Shown piece after piece: positions 46,652 through 60,161 of a DNA stretch of 64,000 nucleotides. Location: contig NC_069138.1 in assembly GCF_026914265.1 (NCBI RefSeq), positions 27,123,262 to 27,187,261 on the forward strand. The letters are read 5' to 3'. The notes under the pieces are model-generated. The model had not been told where the DNA came from, did no database searches, and saw nothing but the letters and a program-made list of their open reading frames with translations. A program made the translations under genes and the position numbers. This DNA comes from Mya arenaria (taxonomy: Eukaryota; Mollusca; Bivalvia; Myida; Myidae). Every line of letters begins with the position of its first letter. The first letter of the stretch is position 1.

Positions 46652-47139
46652 CAGTGTGTGTATACCACGTGATAAATTACATCATAAAATTATATGTCGG
46701 AAGGCAACATTTTGCTGAAAATGAAGACTTCAATCAAAGATAACATTTCTTTTACAACACTATTTTAAATGAAACAAAGGGCAGTCTATGCCGCTTAAAT
46801 AGCTCCGCATTTGTTTTATCAACAACAAAATTGATTAAGTTTTTAGTTTCATTAAACACTCCGGCAAACCTGTTTCCAAAATCATGTTTTGACAGTGCTC
46901 CATCAGACGGCTGTATTGTGAAAAAGTTTGTAGAAGTGTTTAAAGAAACTAAACTCTCAATCAAACTCTGGTAAAAGACTGAAGGCAGGGCTCCGTAAGC
47001 GGCATAGACTGCGCTTTGTTTCATTTATAATGGTGAAGTAATAGTGAAGTTATCTTTGTTTAAAGTCTTTTTAAAATCAAAATATTGCCTTCCGACGTAG
47101 CATTTATGACGCAATTTATCACGTGGTATACACACACTG
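46652..47139. mobile_element. foldback MITE, copy 2
   Basis: 488 bp, same family as 15353-15832, starting CAGTGTGTGTATACCACGTG. TTGGT directly flanks both ends. It lies 0.8 kb downstream of the RPS5 stop codon. Confidence 0.8.
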
Positions 47140-49912
47140 TTGGTTGATTTTTAGATCTATTGGCCAAAGACCAGAAGTGTCTGGCGTTGGTGCATCCATC
47201 TGAACACAATTTCTTGTGAACGTTTGTTCGAATTATGCCCCTGGGCTCATAACTGGCCACACCCTAGGGTTCACAGGTTTGGTATACTTATATAGGGAAA
47301 TGTTTGAAAATCTTTTTGTCCGATACTGCTAGGCCCAGACGCTTGCTATTTTGAATAAATAATCATTTAGTGATCCTCGACCAAGAAGGTTCAAATTATG
47401 CCCATGTGGTCAAAACTGGCCCTGCCCTGGGAGTCACAAGTTTCCTAATGACATATAAGTAAAACTTATCTTGTTTCAAACCACATATATTAATTTGTAC
47501 TTAGATGGCGTTGATGTTGACCTCTTGACCCACTTTCTTATTTTTAAAGCTACAGCAATGAAATTTGGACCATGTGTACAGATTTGATAACAACTATCAA
47601 TGTTGTGCTTTGATGACCTTGATTGTGACCTTCTTTCTTGGTTTTGGATACAGCAATTTGTTGAAACACAATTGGTTGACATTACCACGTGATGTTATCG
47701 TGGTATTCTTTAAAGGTCAAATTATCCATCGACTGTTGTCAATGTCCTTGTAGATTAGTGCTTCAGGCGTGGGTTTTTCTTGACTTAACCTGCGTAGGTT
47801 CGCAACCCACTAACATCAAAATATTTTTTTATACTTCAATTGTGTTTTTAATCTGCCATTTCGGTATCATTGAGTGAAATAAGTGTTTTAGATGTATTAC
47901 CGGGAAAACTTATTTTTGCTCCAAAACATGAGCGATTCCCTTTAAAACATAGGGTTTCTTTTTGAATGTGTGCTGTTACTAGTATGTACATGATTTGGAT
48001 ATGAACTAGTCATTGGCACATATTAAAACAGTTCATGACACTAATCTGCTTACACCATTTTCTGTCCTCAGATGTTGAATGTGCAACGTTTTCAGCTAAC
48101 CCAAACACAAAACGTTCCAAGTAAACTATATATTTGTTGCCTATTGAAATAAAATCTACCACAAGAGCCATGCCAGTAGAGCAAAGCCCCTCATGGATCT
48201 CTTGTAAAGGACTTATGCAGACTTTTTCTTAATTCCGCTAGTACATGTATATCGCCACAAAAATGTTTCAACATTATTTATACTTAGTGACGAGATGGGA
48301 ATATCATTGATTTGTTTATTTCAAAATTATGTTTGTTGGAACCTTGACTCGAGACGCTTTGTAGACATGGGCTTTACTCTAATTATCATGGTAGTATATT
48401 TGAATAATGGAGTAATTCAATGACATGAAACAGATGACGTTGGATTTTAAGCTACACTCTTAACAGTGAAATGATCTGGCTATAATATATGTTGAGTTAT
48501 GCCCCTTGCTCGACTGAAAAACAATCCTTGATGTCGGCTCCGTAGAGCTCTTGAGTTACAATTATTATGACTTCAAAAGGCATCTAGTAATAAAATCATA
48601 ACTGAAGAACGATGAGGCCTCGGAACTTGCTATGCTGGGTGGTAACTGAGGTACCCTATTGATTTTTAGGTCAAGGTCAGGGTGACTTCGAGCTGAAAAT
48701 CAGTTTTTGATCAGTAACTGGAGAACAAAATGGCCCAGGAACCCTATTGATTTTGAGGTAATTGGGTACCTGAAGAACGCTTTCGCCCAGAGACCTCAAA
48801 CTCGGTTGGCAGATGAACCCTATTGATTTTGAGGTCTAAGCTCAAGGTAGTGGTGACCTATAGCTGAAACCTAGTTGTGTGTGAAACAAAAAGCGGTTGA
48901 TTGCCATAACCTATGCACTTATAAAATTTCACTTAAAATCAAAGTTGATGTTTACATTATTAAATCAACTAAACCCCTTGTAAATACTAGACGAAAAAAA
49001 TATTAAATAGTGACACAATCTTTCTATGCCTCCACAAAATGCTTAGTTTTAGGTGTTGTATGTACTTCACGAAACTGCATGTCAAGTTCTACAGATGATC
49101 CGGCTTCATGTGCAGGTGGTCTGTTAAAAACAAATTGTGTGCCCCTGAAGAGCAATATAGAAGTCACACTTCCCGTGTGTTCTAGCTTCCATTAACATAC
49201 TCGTTACTCAATTTCCATCAGATTCTGATCAAAATCATCAGAATTATAGAGAACCATGGAAAAAGTGTAACACTTATAAATATTGCGCCCTTATCTCAGA
49301 GGTCAAGGTCATACTTTGAGGTCAATCTTAAACGGATCTCCTGGCAAACACTTGAGTCTCGTCTATACATTTTAACTATATATATTTAAGGAAATTCAAT
49401 CAAACTTCACAGAATTTCAAAGCTCTAGGGTAATGCGTGAGATATCCACCCGGAGTCCAGGGGTGTGATTTAGACAGTACAATTTTCATAATCGTCCAGT
49501 ATGTTATCCAAGCAATAACTTTAGAAGAATTTGTACAATCATCACCATATTTGGTGTTTTTGAAGTAGGACGGGCGACCATTGGCGCTATTGTTACACAC
49601 TCATTTGTAACATTCTTTTAAAAGCTTGTTGTCTCATGTTAATTCTAAATAAAATACACTAGCTATACTATTGACTACATGGTACTGCCTCTGTTTTTTA
49701 AGTTTAATTGAAAACAGTCAGGTCCCAATATTGGCTTGTGACAACATGGAATGGTAAGCTAACGAAAGTTCACGAACTTACAATTTAAAGCTAAACAGTG
49801 TATGAATGGTTATGCATTATTAAAAAGATAATACTATTACTTATACCATATTATTGTATGGATAAGTATTTCCATATAGGATAAAAAGAATAAAAAATAC
49901 GCCCACAAGTCA
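47140..49912. other. repeat-derived spacer, no gene seen
   Basis: Contains degraded paragraphs rich in GGTCAAGGTCA, TTATGCCC and TATTGATTTTGAGGT words (47160-47480, 48480-48880), like cores of pearl-type or related elements. The missing first exon of RABGGTB (5' UTR plus ATG) should lie somewhere between here and 52798. Candidates of the form ATG|GTAAGC (49751) and ATG|GTATGT (50274) exist, but none is convincing. Confidence 0.4.
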
Positions 49913-49995
49913 ATTCAAGTCAAGTAAATTTTATTTACGAAGTCGGAGTAACAGGTCAACATAAGCTCCAAAGAGCTTTAAGCACCGACTTTAAA
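49913..49995 (-). mobile_element. LINE 3' tail with (TTGAC)n
   Basis: On the minus strand: GTCGGTGCTTAAAGCTCTTTGGAGCTT, then GACTTCGTAAATAAA and TTGACTTG repeats. This is the same terminal block as at 12300-12381. Only the extreme 3' end is present, as expected for a 5'-truncated insertion or a SINE sharing the LINE tail. Confidence 0.65.
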
Positions 49996-50550
49996 AATAC
50001 AACATTTCAAACTATAGAATTTGTTATAATTTTCTTGTGAGAGTACCCCTAAACCCCATGTCAAAACTTTAAAATAGAAAAAAATCTGAGGAAGGGGCGC
50101 AAGTAAAAGGGCCCTCTTACGCCATGATGTATGATTCTTTAATATTGACGTTCATGAATCCTCAAACTGTTGTCTGCTTCCTGACCCAAAACTGATTATT
50201 TTTGTTACGCTAATCAGCGTTTAGAATACATTTTAGTTGTCTTTATATACATGCCACAGTAAAAACAAGGAGAATGGTATGTTTTTTCAGAAATGTTATA
50301 GTCATTTTTCTCGATAAGATTTATGGATACTAGGATATTTTGTTTTCTTAATCATTATGATATTCGGACCTCTATTATTCGGATAATCGCATGATCGCGT
50401 TTTATATTTAGAGAATTTGAAGGAGAGTGACTTTTGAATCTCTTCAAAAATACTTCAAACATATGCCATATGTGGCTCCTCAATTTATATAATATTATAT
50501 ATATATATCTTATTAATATCTGTTGATCGCTGATTGGGTGACAAAGGTTG

Positions 50551-52459
50551 GGTCGGTGGATTTACCAAAATCCCGAAATCCTGGTAAATACCGAAATCCC
50601 CTTTCATTTTCATAGGTATATATCGTTTTCATTTATAAGCCGGGATTTAATACTTTATGGTGTTCGAATGTTATATGCCGTAATTGTTAGAGGTTGGAGA
50701 GGGGTGGAGAAGTCAGAGGGGGGGGGGGGGGTCGTGGTGACTAAAACCCAGGACCCCCTTTCATTTACATAAGTTCATTCAAAAGAAGAGGATACTAGGA
50801 GGTAATTGTTGGAGGTTGGTGAGGTGTGGAGACTGAGTCGGAGGAGGGGTGGGGGTAGGGGTTGTGGTGACTAAAACCTGGGACCCCCTTTCATTTACAT
50901 AAGTTCATACAAAAGAACAGAATACTAGGAGGTAATTGTTGGAGGTTGGAGAAGTCAGAGGAGGGGTAGGGGTGGGGGTCGTGGTGACTAAAACCCCCTT
51001 TCATTTACATAAATTCATACAAAAGAAGAGTATGCGAGGAGGTTCGTACGCTGGGGCTTCAAAACTGCATTGTGTTTTAGTGGGTTGTATGCTGTATTTC
51101 TTAGTGGTTGGAGAGGGGTTGGGGAGTCGGAGTAGTTGGGGGTGGGGCAGGGAGTGATTAAAACCTGGGAACCCCATTCATATTTCTAAGTACATACAAA
51201 AGAGTATGCAGTATGGCCAAGAAGGGGGAGGTGGCTACGAAGAAGCCTCAAATACTACTTTCCAATACTTCATTTCAAAGTGTGGAGGTAATGGATGATA
51301 GGGATCATACTTTACATACAATAGAGTCTGCGAGGTGGTTTGTGTGCCGTAGTTGTTGGTGGTTTGAGATGTGTGGGGAAATCGGAGGAATTTCGGGTGG
51401 CTATTAAGAAGTCTCAAATACTACTTTCACATACATGTACCTCATTTCAAAGTGTAGAGGTGAAGGAGGGTAGGGTTGTACCTTACATACAAAAGAGTCA
51501 TGATGCGAGGGTGTGATTGCTTTTTGTATTTTTAGTATGTCATATATTGATTGTTTTAAAGGTGTCTTATTTTTTATTGATATTGCCTGTAATAAGTTAT
51601 CCGTTTATTTCGTTGTAAAGCGCCTTTGAACATGTGTATCGAAACGGTGCTATATAAAGTTTACCAATAAAAATAATAAATGTGTATTGTGAACGAGTTG
51701 TGTGTCGAAAAAGGTGAATAATTGGTATCAAGCGGAAGTTGATTATACAATTGTCCTTATGTGTATCATAACGATTTGTATGTGTCTCAACTGTTATTTG
51801 GAATTGCTTGCTATGCACAATCTCATGGAGAAAGAAATGCAAATAATACAATTTTACTTAAATACCATCACTGCACCTAAATACGAATCATCAACATCAT
51901 TTTAACATTGGTCATGATAGGAAAGTGTATTTAATGAATAAAGGCATAATATAAGATTTTATATCATAAAGCATGCCATTTAAATACATACATGCAATAC
52001 TTGTCTCAATATCGATATGGACATGTCATTGTGAGATATTGGTCCATGTCTGTTACCTATCAATAATGACACCCCGCTGTGACAAATTCTTATCGTGTGG
52101 TCAGTATTTGGAACCATGCTGTCACAGATGACTATAATACGATGTGTACTGAACCCCAAAGGTGTTCTGGTTCAAAAACGGGATGCTCCTGTGAACCAGA
52201 AATTAAATCTTGTATGTACACGAAGGTAACAAGTAAGAGTATGCGGTGTATGAAAGAAATATTGGAAGTATGAATATTTATTTTTTAGTTCAATGCAGTG
52301 CAAGAGTACATTGCACGTCAGTGTTTAAGATATTAAAGAAATTTAATATAATACACCACTGAGGGCCATATGACATAATAAGGACCGGCCATAAAAGAAA
52401 ACGATATATACCGAAAGGGGATTTCGGTATTTACCAGGATTTCGGTAATTCTACCAACC
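50551..52459. mobile_element. 1.9-kb DNA transposon, 11-bp target duplication
   Basis: Terminal inverted repeats of about 95 bp (GAAATCCTGGTAAATACCG, CGAAATCCCCTTTC, ATATATCGTTTTC) bound the element. GACAAAGGTTG flanks both ends directly (50540-50550 and 52460-52470). Long inverted repeats with a 9-11 bp target duplication fit the Mutator-like class. It has no transposase. Inside are a GT/G-rich tandem repeat of roughly 120 bp (50690-51520) and a GTAAAGCGCC...GGTGCTATATAAA block near 51612-51665 typical of a retroelement 3' tail. Confidence 0.75.
50690..51520 (+). repeat. G-rich minisatellite inside the transposon
   Basis: Five or more diverging units of about 110-130 bp repeat GGAGGTTGG, GTGGTGACTAAAACC and CCCCTTTCATTTACATAAG. 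Runs of up to 13 G at about 50720 could form G-quadruplexes. Confidence 0.75.
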
Positions 52460-52798
52460 GACAAAGGTTGAATGCCAATGATTACTTTGCTGTGCATGCC
52501 AAATACTATACACATTTAGCATTTATTATTCTCAAACATGTGCATCAGTGTTTTGAAGGTTTTAAACCGAGTATCGTTGATGATGAGTTATGGAATAACC
52601 AAGGATTGAAAATGGTTCTTATTCACATGTATACACTTAAATGCTTTACAGTTGATATATGAAAAGCTCTTTTGAGCTTATGTTCTGGTCCATAAGTGTG
52701 ATGTGAAATAAATCTGATCTTTGGATGTTATTGTAACATCATCTTTAGTGATTGGATTGATAACTTAGGATCCATCTTATGTGTTTCTCTCTTCTCAG

Positions 52799-55700
52799 GG
52801 AACGCAAGTGAAGGATGCAACAATTCCTGATAATGCCCCTAAAACCCTGCTGCTCCAGAAACATGCTGACTATATTGCTGCCTATGGAGCAAAGAAAGAT
52901 GACTATGTAAATATGCAATTTAAGTCAAGGGCAAAGCAAGATATTTTATAAAGTTTAAACCGCAAATAATAATAAATAGGTTTAGGTATTGTAACGGTCT
53001 GCTGTATGCGGCGGATGTGCGTTCATAGTCTCAGGGCTTTTTCTGCCCATTTTGGGAAAAAGACCCTAGACATTTTGGGAAATTTTGCGTCGTGAAAATA
53101 AGAAAATTGGGAAATTTTACAGTGAAAAGAAAAAACTGTCTAGTCTCCTGTGAATTAGGAAATGATTAGGATATTAGTTTATTTTCCCTTTAAAAGACCC
53201 ACAATGGCTGAAATATCAATCCTTGGGGTGTAAATATCTATTGCAATAAATCATGACAGATAATATTTCATATCTCTGAATGTGATGAAAACAATGATTT
53301 CTGAGTTCAATTACTAAAAAAACTTCACATCACATAATTTATTAGGATGTTGAAAAAGAACCAGTACAGGTAAAAAGAATTTCTAAAAAAAAAAAAAAAA
53401 AAAAAAAATTTTTTTGGATTGGGATTTTTTTCTGAAGATTGGGAAATATTTAGCTTTGGGAATGGGTCCGATAGTCGGACCCGTGGGTACTATAGAAAAA
53501 GCCCTGACTGTCTCCACTTCTATGCACTTGCTAGAAAGCTCAGCTGTCCTGTGAGCCATAGTAAGTTGGAACTTCAACAATCTTTAAAGCTCTGCTTTCC
53601 TGATGGTTGAAGTGTAATGGTCCCCTGTAGGCGGCGGAGGTCTACAGCGGCCGGGGTACGTTCATAATAATATTCCGTATAAAACGGATGTACGTTCATA
53701 CCGGATGTAAACTTGGTTGGTAATATGCAAATTAGCAAAGCCCTGGCTATGTGAGAATAGAGAAGTTAGTGTATTTAAAGACCAGTGGACCCCTTCAGGG
53801 TCGAGCATGCTTTTCCCTGAAGGGATCTGTTGGTATTTGTTTCATTACACCAGAAAGCTCGGCTATCTGGTTTTTGTTTGTTTGATGGTCTCGCACGTTA
53901 CAGTTTTTCATATCATGCAATATTTTAATTTGTTGGTTTTATCAATCAGTTAAAATTTACAGCATTTAGATTCATTAATATTGTATGCACATAAGATTCA
54001 GTGATTGGTTTGGTAATTTTATACTTTGTAATACAGTATGAGTAACTCTTTATTTTTTTTGTCATAGATATATTCTGATTAAATGAGTACATTACTGCTG
54101 CAATTAATCCAGGGTACCCTTAATTGTTTTGCATGACTTTTATGTAATAATATCAGTGATTAATACACCACACAGAATGCTGACTCAAATGTCAGTATTA
54201 CATAAATTTATATGAATTAAATATATATGTAAAAAATGATAATTTTGATCTGTTTGATTGGTTTACAATTTTACTCACTCTTTATTCTGTTGTAAACATT
54301 GACTCTTTTTGTAAAACTTGTGTTGTTATGTTTTCAAATCATAACTGTTTTCACTCAAGGAGTACTGTATGACTGAGTTCCTACGGATGTCTGGAATGTA
54401 CTGGGGGTTGACAGCCATGGATCTCATTGGTCAGTGGTAAAGAATAGATTAAAAATCATAAAATTTGGTAACTCTTCACTTCAGCAAGTATGAGAAAAAA
54501 TGCACACTTTCTTCTGCAAAAAATTACAGTTGAATTGCTGTACTTCAGGCCAGAGGAAATAATGTCTGCCAATGTTCAAAGTCCATTTCTTTATTGCAAA
54601 GCATGGAAGGCATCACATCCATGTTGGGTTTGCACTTTAGTTTCCAATTAACAAATTTTGAATGATGTGTTATACATAACTTGGTAAACACACTTGTCAT
54701 GGTCTGTAAATGACTATTGACCAGCTGGTCATGGCAAAGAGTGGTCGATAATCAGCAAAATGTAACCTAACCACATGCTACTGATTATTCTAGTGTCTAG
54801 TGCAATGATTCTGGCTAAATTCTATCAAATTATTCCCAATTATGCTTCAAAACCAATCAATGCAATGTGTGTGATGTACTTATCGGAATGCTTCTCTGTA
54901 GGTCAGCTGGACCGTATGGCAAAGGATGAGGTTATACAGTTTGTTCAACAATGTCAGCATGAGTGTGGGGGGTTTGGAGCCAGCCAAGGTCATGACCCAC
55001 ACCTTCTGTATACACTCAGTGCCATACAGGTGTGTACCACTTAATGCTGTATCTACGTAACATTTGAAATGTTTAAACCTTTAAGAATGATACTAACAAG
55101 TTTGATTCCCCTTTTTGATGAGCTATAATTGTGTGCTTTATTAACCAGGTTTTCACAAATTGAAACAGGGTTATTACAATGATGTATGTCCTTGTTCGGG
55201 TGGGAGGGCAGGCAGGCGGGTAGATGGGCGTATGAAGTCAAACTCATCTACTGTATAACTATTGAATAACTTTAGTTAGGGTTAACATTTTGTGGCCAAA
55301 CTTAGAACGTAGTACAGGTTCATGGAGACATTTCATGGGATTGTGTTTTGAGCCCATAGGTTCAAGGTAAAGGTCACTGTTACTAAAAATAGAAAAACGG
55401 TTGGTACTGTATACCTTAAGTTAGGGTTGACATATTGTGACCAAACTAGGTATGTAGGAAGGGTTCAAGGAGACCTTTCATGGGATTGTGTTTGTAGCCC
55501 CTAGGGTCAAGGTCAGTGTTACAAAAAGTAGAAAAACAGTTTAAACTCAATATCTTCAGAAATGGTTGACTTATTGTGATCAAACTTCGTATAAAGGAAG
55601 AGTTTATGGAGACCTTTCATGGTATTGGGTTAACAAACAGGCAACAAATCAGCTCACATATTATTCTCACAACAGATGTTGAAGTTCTTCTGTAAATCAA

Positions 55701-58700
55701 TGAGAAACCTGGTTTTGTCACATAGCAGTGTTTCTTGTTTTAATTTAAAGAGATCTACATGTATGTAGGCATTGTTAGTTTTAAGAATCATAAGGCCCAT
55801 TCCCAGAGTTCTGAAGATAAAGTCCTGTACAAGTATCTGTGATTCAATGAAATACTTGAATTTTGATATAAATCAGAACGTTCTTCATTGTCCATATTTT
55901 CTGGGGTTAATTTTTCAGATAGTGACGCTGTATGACTGCCAGGACCAGATTAACACTGATGCTGTTGTGGATTTTGTACAGGGACTTCAACAAGAGGATG
56001 GTAGTTTCTATGGCGATAAATGGGGTAAAGTCCAGATTCAAGTATTATCTTCTTATCATGGATTTCTTATGATGCCCTAAGTTTGTAATAAGATTCTTTC
56101 TAAATGCTTAAGCCAAAATGATTTTAATGTATAATTTCAGGAGAGGTTGACACACGGTTCTCATTCTGTGCAATTGCCTGTCTCACCCTGTTGAACCGCC
56201 TGGACGCTATAGACGTGGACAAGGCAGTGGAGTTTGTCCTATCCTGTATGAACTTTGATGGCGGGTTCGGGTGCAGACCCGGCTCTGAGTCTCACTCTGG
56301 CCAGGTAATAAACTAGAATTCAGGCATATATGACATTGTATATTAGGCGTTTTTTATTATTATTATGTAACACTTCACTTGTTTAGAAACAATACAAATG
56401 TTTCATACTCTGATCAATCCCAGTATTAAGACATAATCTTTAAATAAAAATGACTATATCTGCATGTATCGCCCAGAACTATTGTTGTCTTTGATAACTT
56501 ACAGTATTATTAGCAAGCCTCATTTTATTTCTTGATTTGATGACATTAATGTTGAAACTCCCCTCGTATATTTGAATCGAATAAGATAAATTAATATGTT
56601 ACATTTGAAACACCCCTTGTAAATGGAGGCATTAAATTATATATATATATATACCCAAGATAATGATTGCTTTCTATTTGAAACAACTCTCATATGTTTG
56701 CATGGAGAAGTTTATGCATTGCATTTTAAACATCCCTCATATATTTGAATGGATATATGAATACGGTACATTTTAAACATCCCTCATATATTTGAATGGA
56801 TATATGAATACAGTATATTTGAAACAGCCCTCATATATTTGAAAAGATGAATGAATTCATTTCATTCAAAATAATTCTATATAATACATATTTCCCCATC
56901 CAGATCTACTGTTGTGTAGGATTGCTGGCCCTACTGGGAAGGCTCCATCATGTCAATGCCGACATGCTGGGATGGTGGCTGTGTGAGAGACAACTTCCAT
57001 CTGGAGGGCTAAATGGTATTTTAAACTGTTTGATAGAAGATTATTAATTTATGTGTACTAAAAATAAAAATGAGAAAATTGTAGATTATTTTAATTTTTC
57101 AAGTATTAAATATTTGTGGTTATTCATAAATCAATCAGGCTGCTATTTTTAAACCTATTGATATATTGATTAAATCAATATAATAATAATAATGTTTCCA
57201 TCTGAATAACTTCTTAACCTCATGAAATTGGCCTAAATTGAGATATTTTCTTTACATGTTAGTGATACATGACATTGAAAAGGAGGCAAGATAGGCTAAA
57301 TAGAAGCATTGTTTTCTTATTTTTGCTATTACTTTTACATCCAGATGATAATACAGTTTTATACTTTGGTCAGTATTGTACAATCTACCTTAACCACTTT
57401 TCAGGTCGGCCAGAGAAGCTGCCGGATGTGTGTTATTCCTGGTGGGTATTGTCTTCACTCAAGATCATCGGCAAACTACACTGGATCAACAAGGTAGTGT
57501 TTACAGGACCTTACTTTAGTTGCCATTTAAAAATATATGAAACTCATTATGGAAAAGCTTTGAAGCTGGCTAATAACTTATCCTAAGTTTGCCTTTGGAC
57601 AGTTGTAACATTTTTAAAAAGGAGTTTCATAAAACTTTGTATTTTAATAATGGAAACAGATGTAAGATTCTTTTTATGACATGCCACATTTGGTGCCTAA
57701 AATGAAGCATTTATTGATTGTATTGCAATGCTAAATTACAAGGGTGAAATGATGTCATTGGCGGGGTCAATCCATTTAAAAATATTACCCCCGGTAGCAA
57801 TGTTTTGGCGCTTTTTAGCTCGATTAGCTATTATTTTTTTTTATAAATGCTTACATTTTGTTACAATATGTAAGTGATTATACATTTGCTATGTGAATCA
57901 TTGTAATGTTGTTTTGTACGTCTGCTGTAAAATATGTAAATCTCTAAAATGTGAATGTGTGTGTCTTCTATATCAGGAGAAGCTGGATCAGTTTATACTG
58001 GCATGCCAGGATGAGGAGACTGGAGGGTTTGCTGACCGTCCTGGGGATATGGTCTGTCCCTCTTTATACACCTTCAGCCAATTGCATAAAACTGGTTAAC
58101 TCTTTAGTTTAGTCAAAGTTAGCCGAAAAGTTTATTGATTGGTCAATATATCTCCAAAAGTTACTATTAACTAATCAAAAAATTTAAATGTGAAAATTAA
58201 CCAAATCACTACCTGTGGACAACTTAACCAAGTTTTATACAATTGGCTGCTTATGTTTTCTCAATCGGAAAATAATGTGCTTTTGGATGATACCAATATG
58301 AAACGGCTCCATTAGGTATTAAATGTCGACAAATTGGTTTATGATTCTATAAAATAGCTACATGTACTACATTTGCCTGTATGTACCTTTATGCAATTTA
58401 CAATTTAGGCGGGGAAATATAGTTCAGGAATTTCCTATCAGTAGTACTGGTAAGAATTGTTGAAAATGAAAAGAAAACAAACTTAAGAAAATTAAGAATG
58501 AATCCATGCCCCAATTTCTCGAAAATTCTCAAGTCTCTTATAACAGGATTAAGCTAAACCAATTATTTTTGTCTTTCAATATTTTGCGTTTTGTATACTC
58601 CTTTAACTGGTTTAATACTTAAGATAGGAATTATCGTTACGATTATAACAATAAACCATTTTTCATTTATACAAATTCACTATAAATATGTATTTTGGCT

Positions 58701-58934
58701 AATTGAAATAAGCAACTTAAGCCTGTTAAGCTTAAGAAGTTTCGAGAAATTGGGGCATCTCATATGTTTTCATATTGTTTTTTTTCTTCTTTTCAGGTTG
58801 ATCCATTCCATACCTTGTTTGGGCTTGCTGGGCTCTCCTTGCTGGGCAATGACTCTATCAAGCCCGTAAACCCGGTGTTCTGTATGCCCGAGGATGTAAT
58901 ACGCAGGACAGGCGTCAAGATGGAACTCTTGTGA
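52799..58934 (+). CDS. RABGGTB: Rab geranylgeranyltransferase subunit beta
   Basis: Nine exons: 52799-52906, 54360-54429, 54902-55029, 55919-56024, 56141-56304, 56904-57015, 57405-57493, 57977-58051 and 58797-58934. They encode 329 residues, beginning at the second residue ([10 protein letters not shown]). With the missing initiator Met the protein is 330 residues; human is 331. With the alpha subunit and Rab escort protein it attaches geranylgeranyl groups to C-terminal cysteines of Rab GTPases. The alpha-alpha barrel repeats are clear: [59 protein letters not shown] and [21 protein letters not shown]. These include the zinc ligands Asp and Cys (DVCYSW) and His (DPFHTLFG). The frame is intact. 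The first exon, with only the ATG and 5' UTR, was not located. Confidence 0.97.
53032..53506. mobile_element. MITE in the first mapped RABGGTB intron
   Basis: 475 bp with 13-14 bp terminal inverted repeats (CAGGGCTTTTTCT). It contains an A/T run at 53385-53415 and an internal GGGTCCGATAGTCGGACCC hairpin. It sits inside an older repeat, since GGTC-GCTGTA-GCGGCGG motifs flank both sides (53000, 53615). Confidence 0.7.
55143..55718. mobile_element. minisatellite-bearing element in the RABGGTB intron
   Basis: Ends carry inverted AACCAGGTTTTCAC / GAGAAACCTGGTTT. Inside is a G-rich GGCA/GGCG run and about three copies of a ~130-bp unit (TTATTGTGACCAAACT, GGAGACCTTTCATGGGATTG, GGTCAAGGTCA). The layout recalls pearl-like elements; the family is uncertain. 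Confidence 0.6.
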
Positions 58935-59570
58935 TTGTGATAATTGTGTATATAATACTCTATACTGTGACATACAAAGTAACATTGAAGTTAAGGAAAG
59001 TGGTTGGTTTACCAACCTGTGAGTAATGACACATAACAAAGTGAGACCACCATCCAGGAAATAATCTTTGGCATACTTTTTATGCTTGGAACTGTGATTT
59101 GCATCCGGTTGACTGAATGAATTTTGTTTTTGAAATTGGTTGGGCATTTTAGCTCATCAAAATTCTATTCCGGACCTGAATGAATTTGAGTTTGGTTTAT
59201 GTTTACCAAGCCAAACAAGTGGATTCCTTGGCATATTTGTCTTAGGGACCCATAATAGTTGTAAATATATCCCCTCTTTTACTGTTGTTATCAGTTGTTG
59301 TTTTTTTATCATATTTATTATTTTTCATCCAAATTTTGTCCAGAATAGAACTCAAAATGGGAATAAATTGATTAAATCATGGGAAAGATGGCTGGTAGAA
59401 ATGGGCACAGAATGATAATTGTAACTCTTGAGCATTAATTTCCACAATAATATCTACACTTGTATTTTTTTAAAGGGTAGATATCATTTTTGATTGAAAA
59501 CAATGGATTCTCTTATATTTTTTTTAAATATGCTATTTATAAAACACGAATAAAGTGCAATATGTTAGAA
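58935..59570 (+). terminator. RABGGTB: RABGGTB 3' UTR and poly(A) signal
   Basis: After the TGA at 58932-58934, a canonical AATAAA lies at 59549-59554 (CGAATAAAGTGC), followed by T/G-rich sequence. An earlier AATAAA occurs near 59362. The UTR end is inferred. Confidence 0.5.
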
Positions 59571-59679
59571 TGAGTTGAATTGTTGTTTATTATTTTCAAC
59601 ACGTTTAACTTTGCCATATAACTCAAAAACCCTATGTAAGTTCTTTAATTTTGAAGAACAGGAAGTATATCTCATACAC

Positions 59680-60161
59680 CAGTGTGTATATACCATGTGA
59701 TAAATTGGGTTGTAAATGCAAGGTAGGAGGGCAATATTTTGCTTCGAATGAAGACTTTAAACAAAGATAACTTCACTATTTCTTCACCATTTTAAATGAA
59801 ACATATCGCAGTCTAAGCCACTTGCGGGGCTCCGCCTTCGGTCTTCTACCAGAGTTTGGTTAGGAGTTTAGTTTCTTCAAACACTTCAACAAACCTTTTC
59901 ACAATACGGCCCTCTGACAGAGTACTGTCAAAACATTATTTTGGAAACTGGTCTATTGAAGTGTTTGATGAAAGTAATCACCTAATCAAACTTAATAAAA
60001 CGAAGGCGGGGCTCTTTAAGCAGCATAGACTGCCCATTGATTTATCTAAAATGGTGTAGTAAAAGGGAAGTTGTCTTTGTTTAAAGTCTTCATTCGAAGT
60101 AAAATTTTGCCTTCTGATGTAGCATATAAGACGTCATTTATCACATGGTATTAACACACTG
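59680..60161. mobile_element. foldback MITE, copy 3
   Basis: 482 bp, CAGTGTGTATATACCATGTG to the complementary end. More diverged than copies 1 and 2 and without a clear target duplication. It lies just beyond the RABGGTB 3' end. Confidence 0.75.

Noticed and set aside
54146-54207. A box C/D snoRNA in a RABGGTB intron (GTAATA...TATTAC stem, GTGATTA, CTGA)
   Set aside because: The D box is not next to the closing stem and I could not match a guide to rRNA; one weak copy only.
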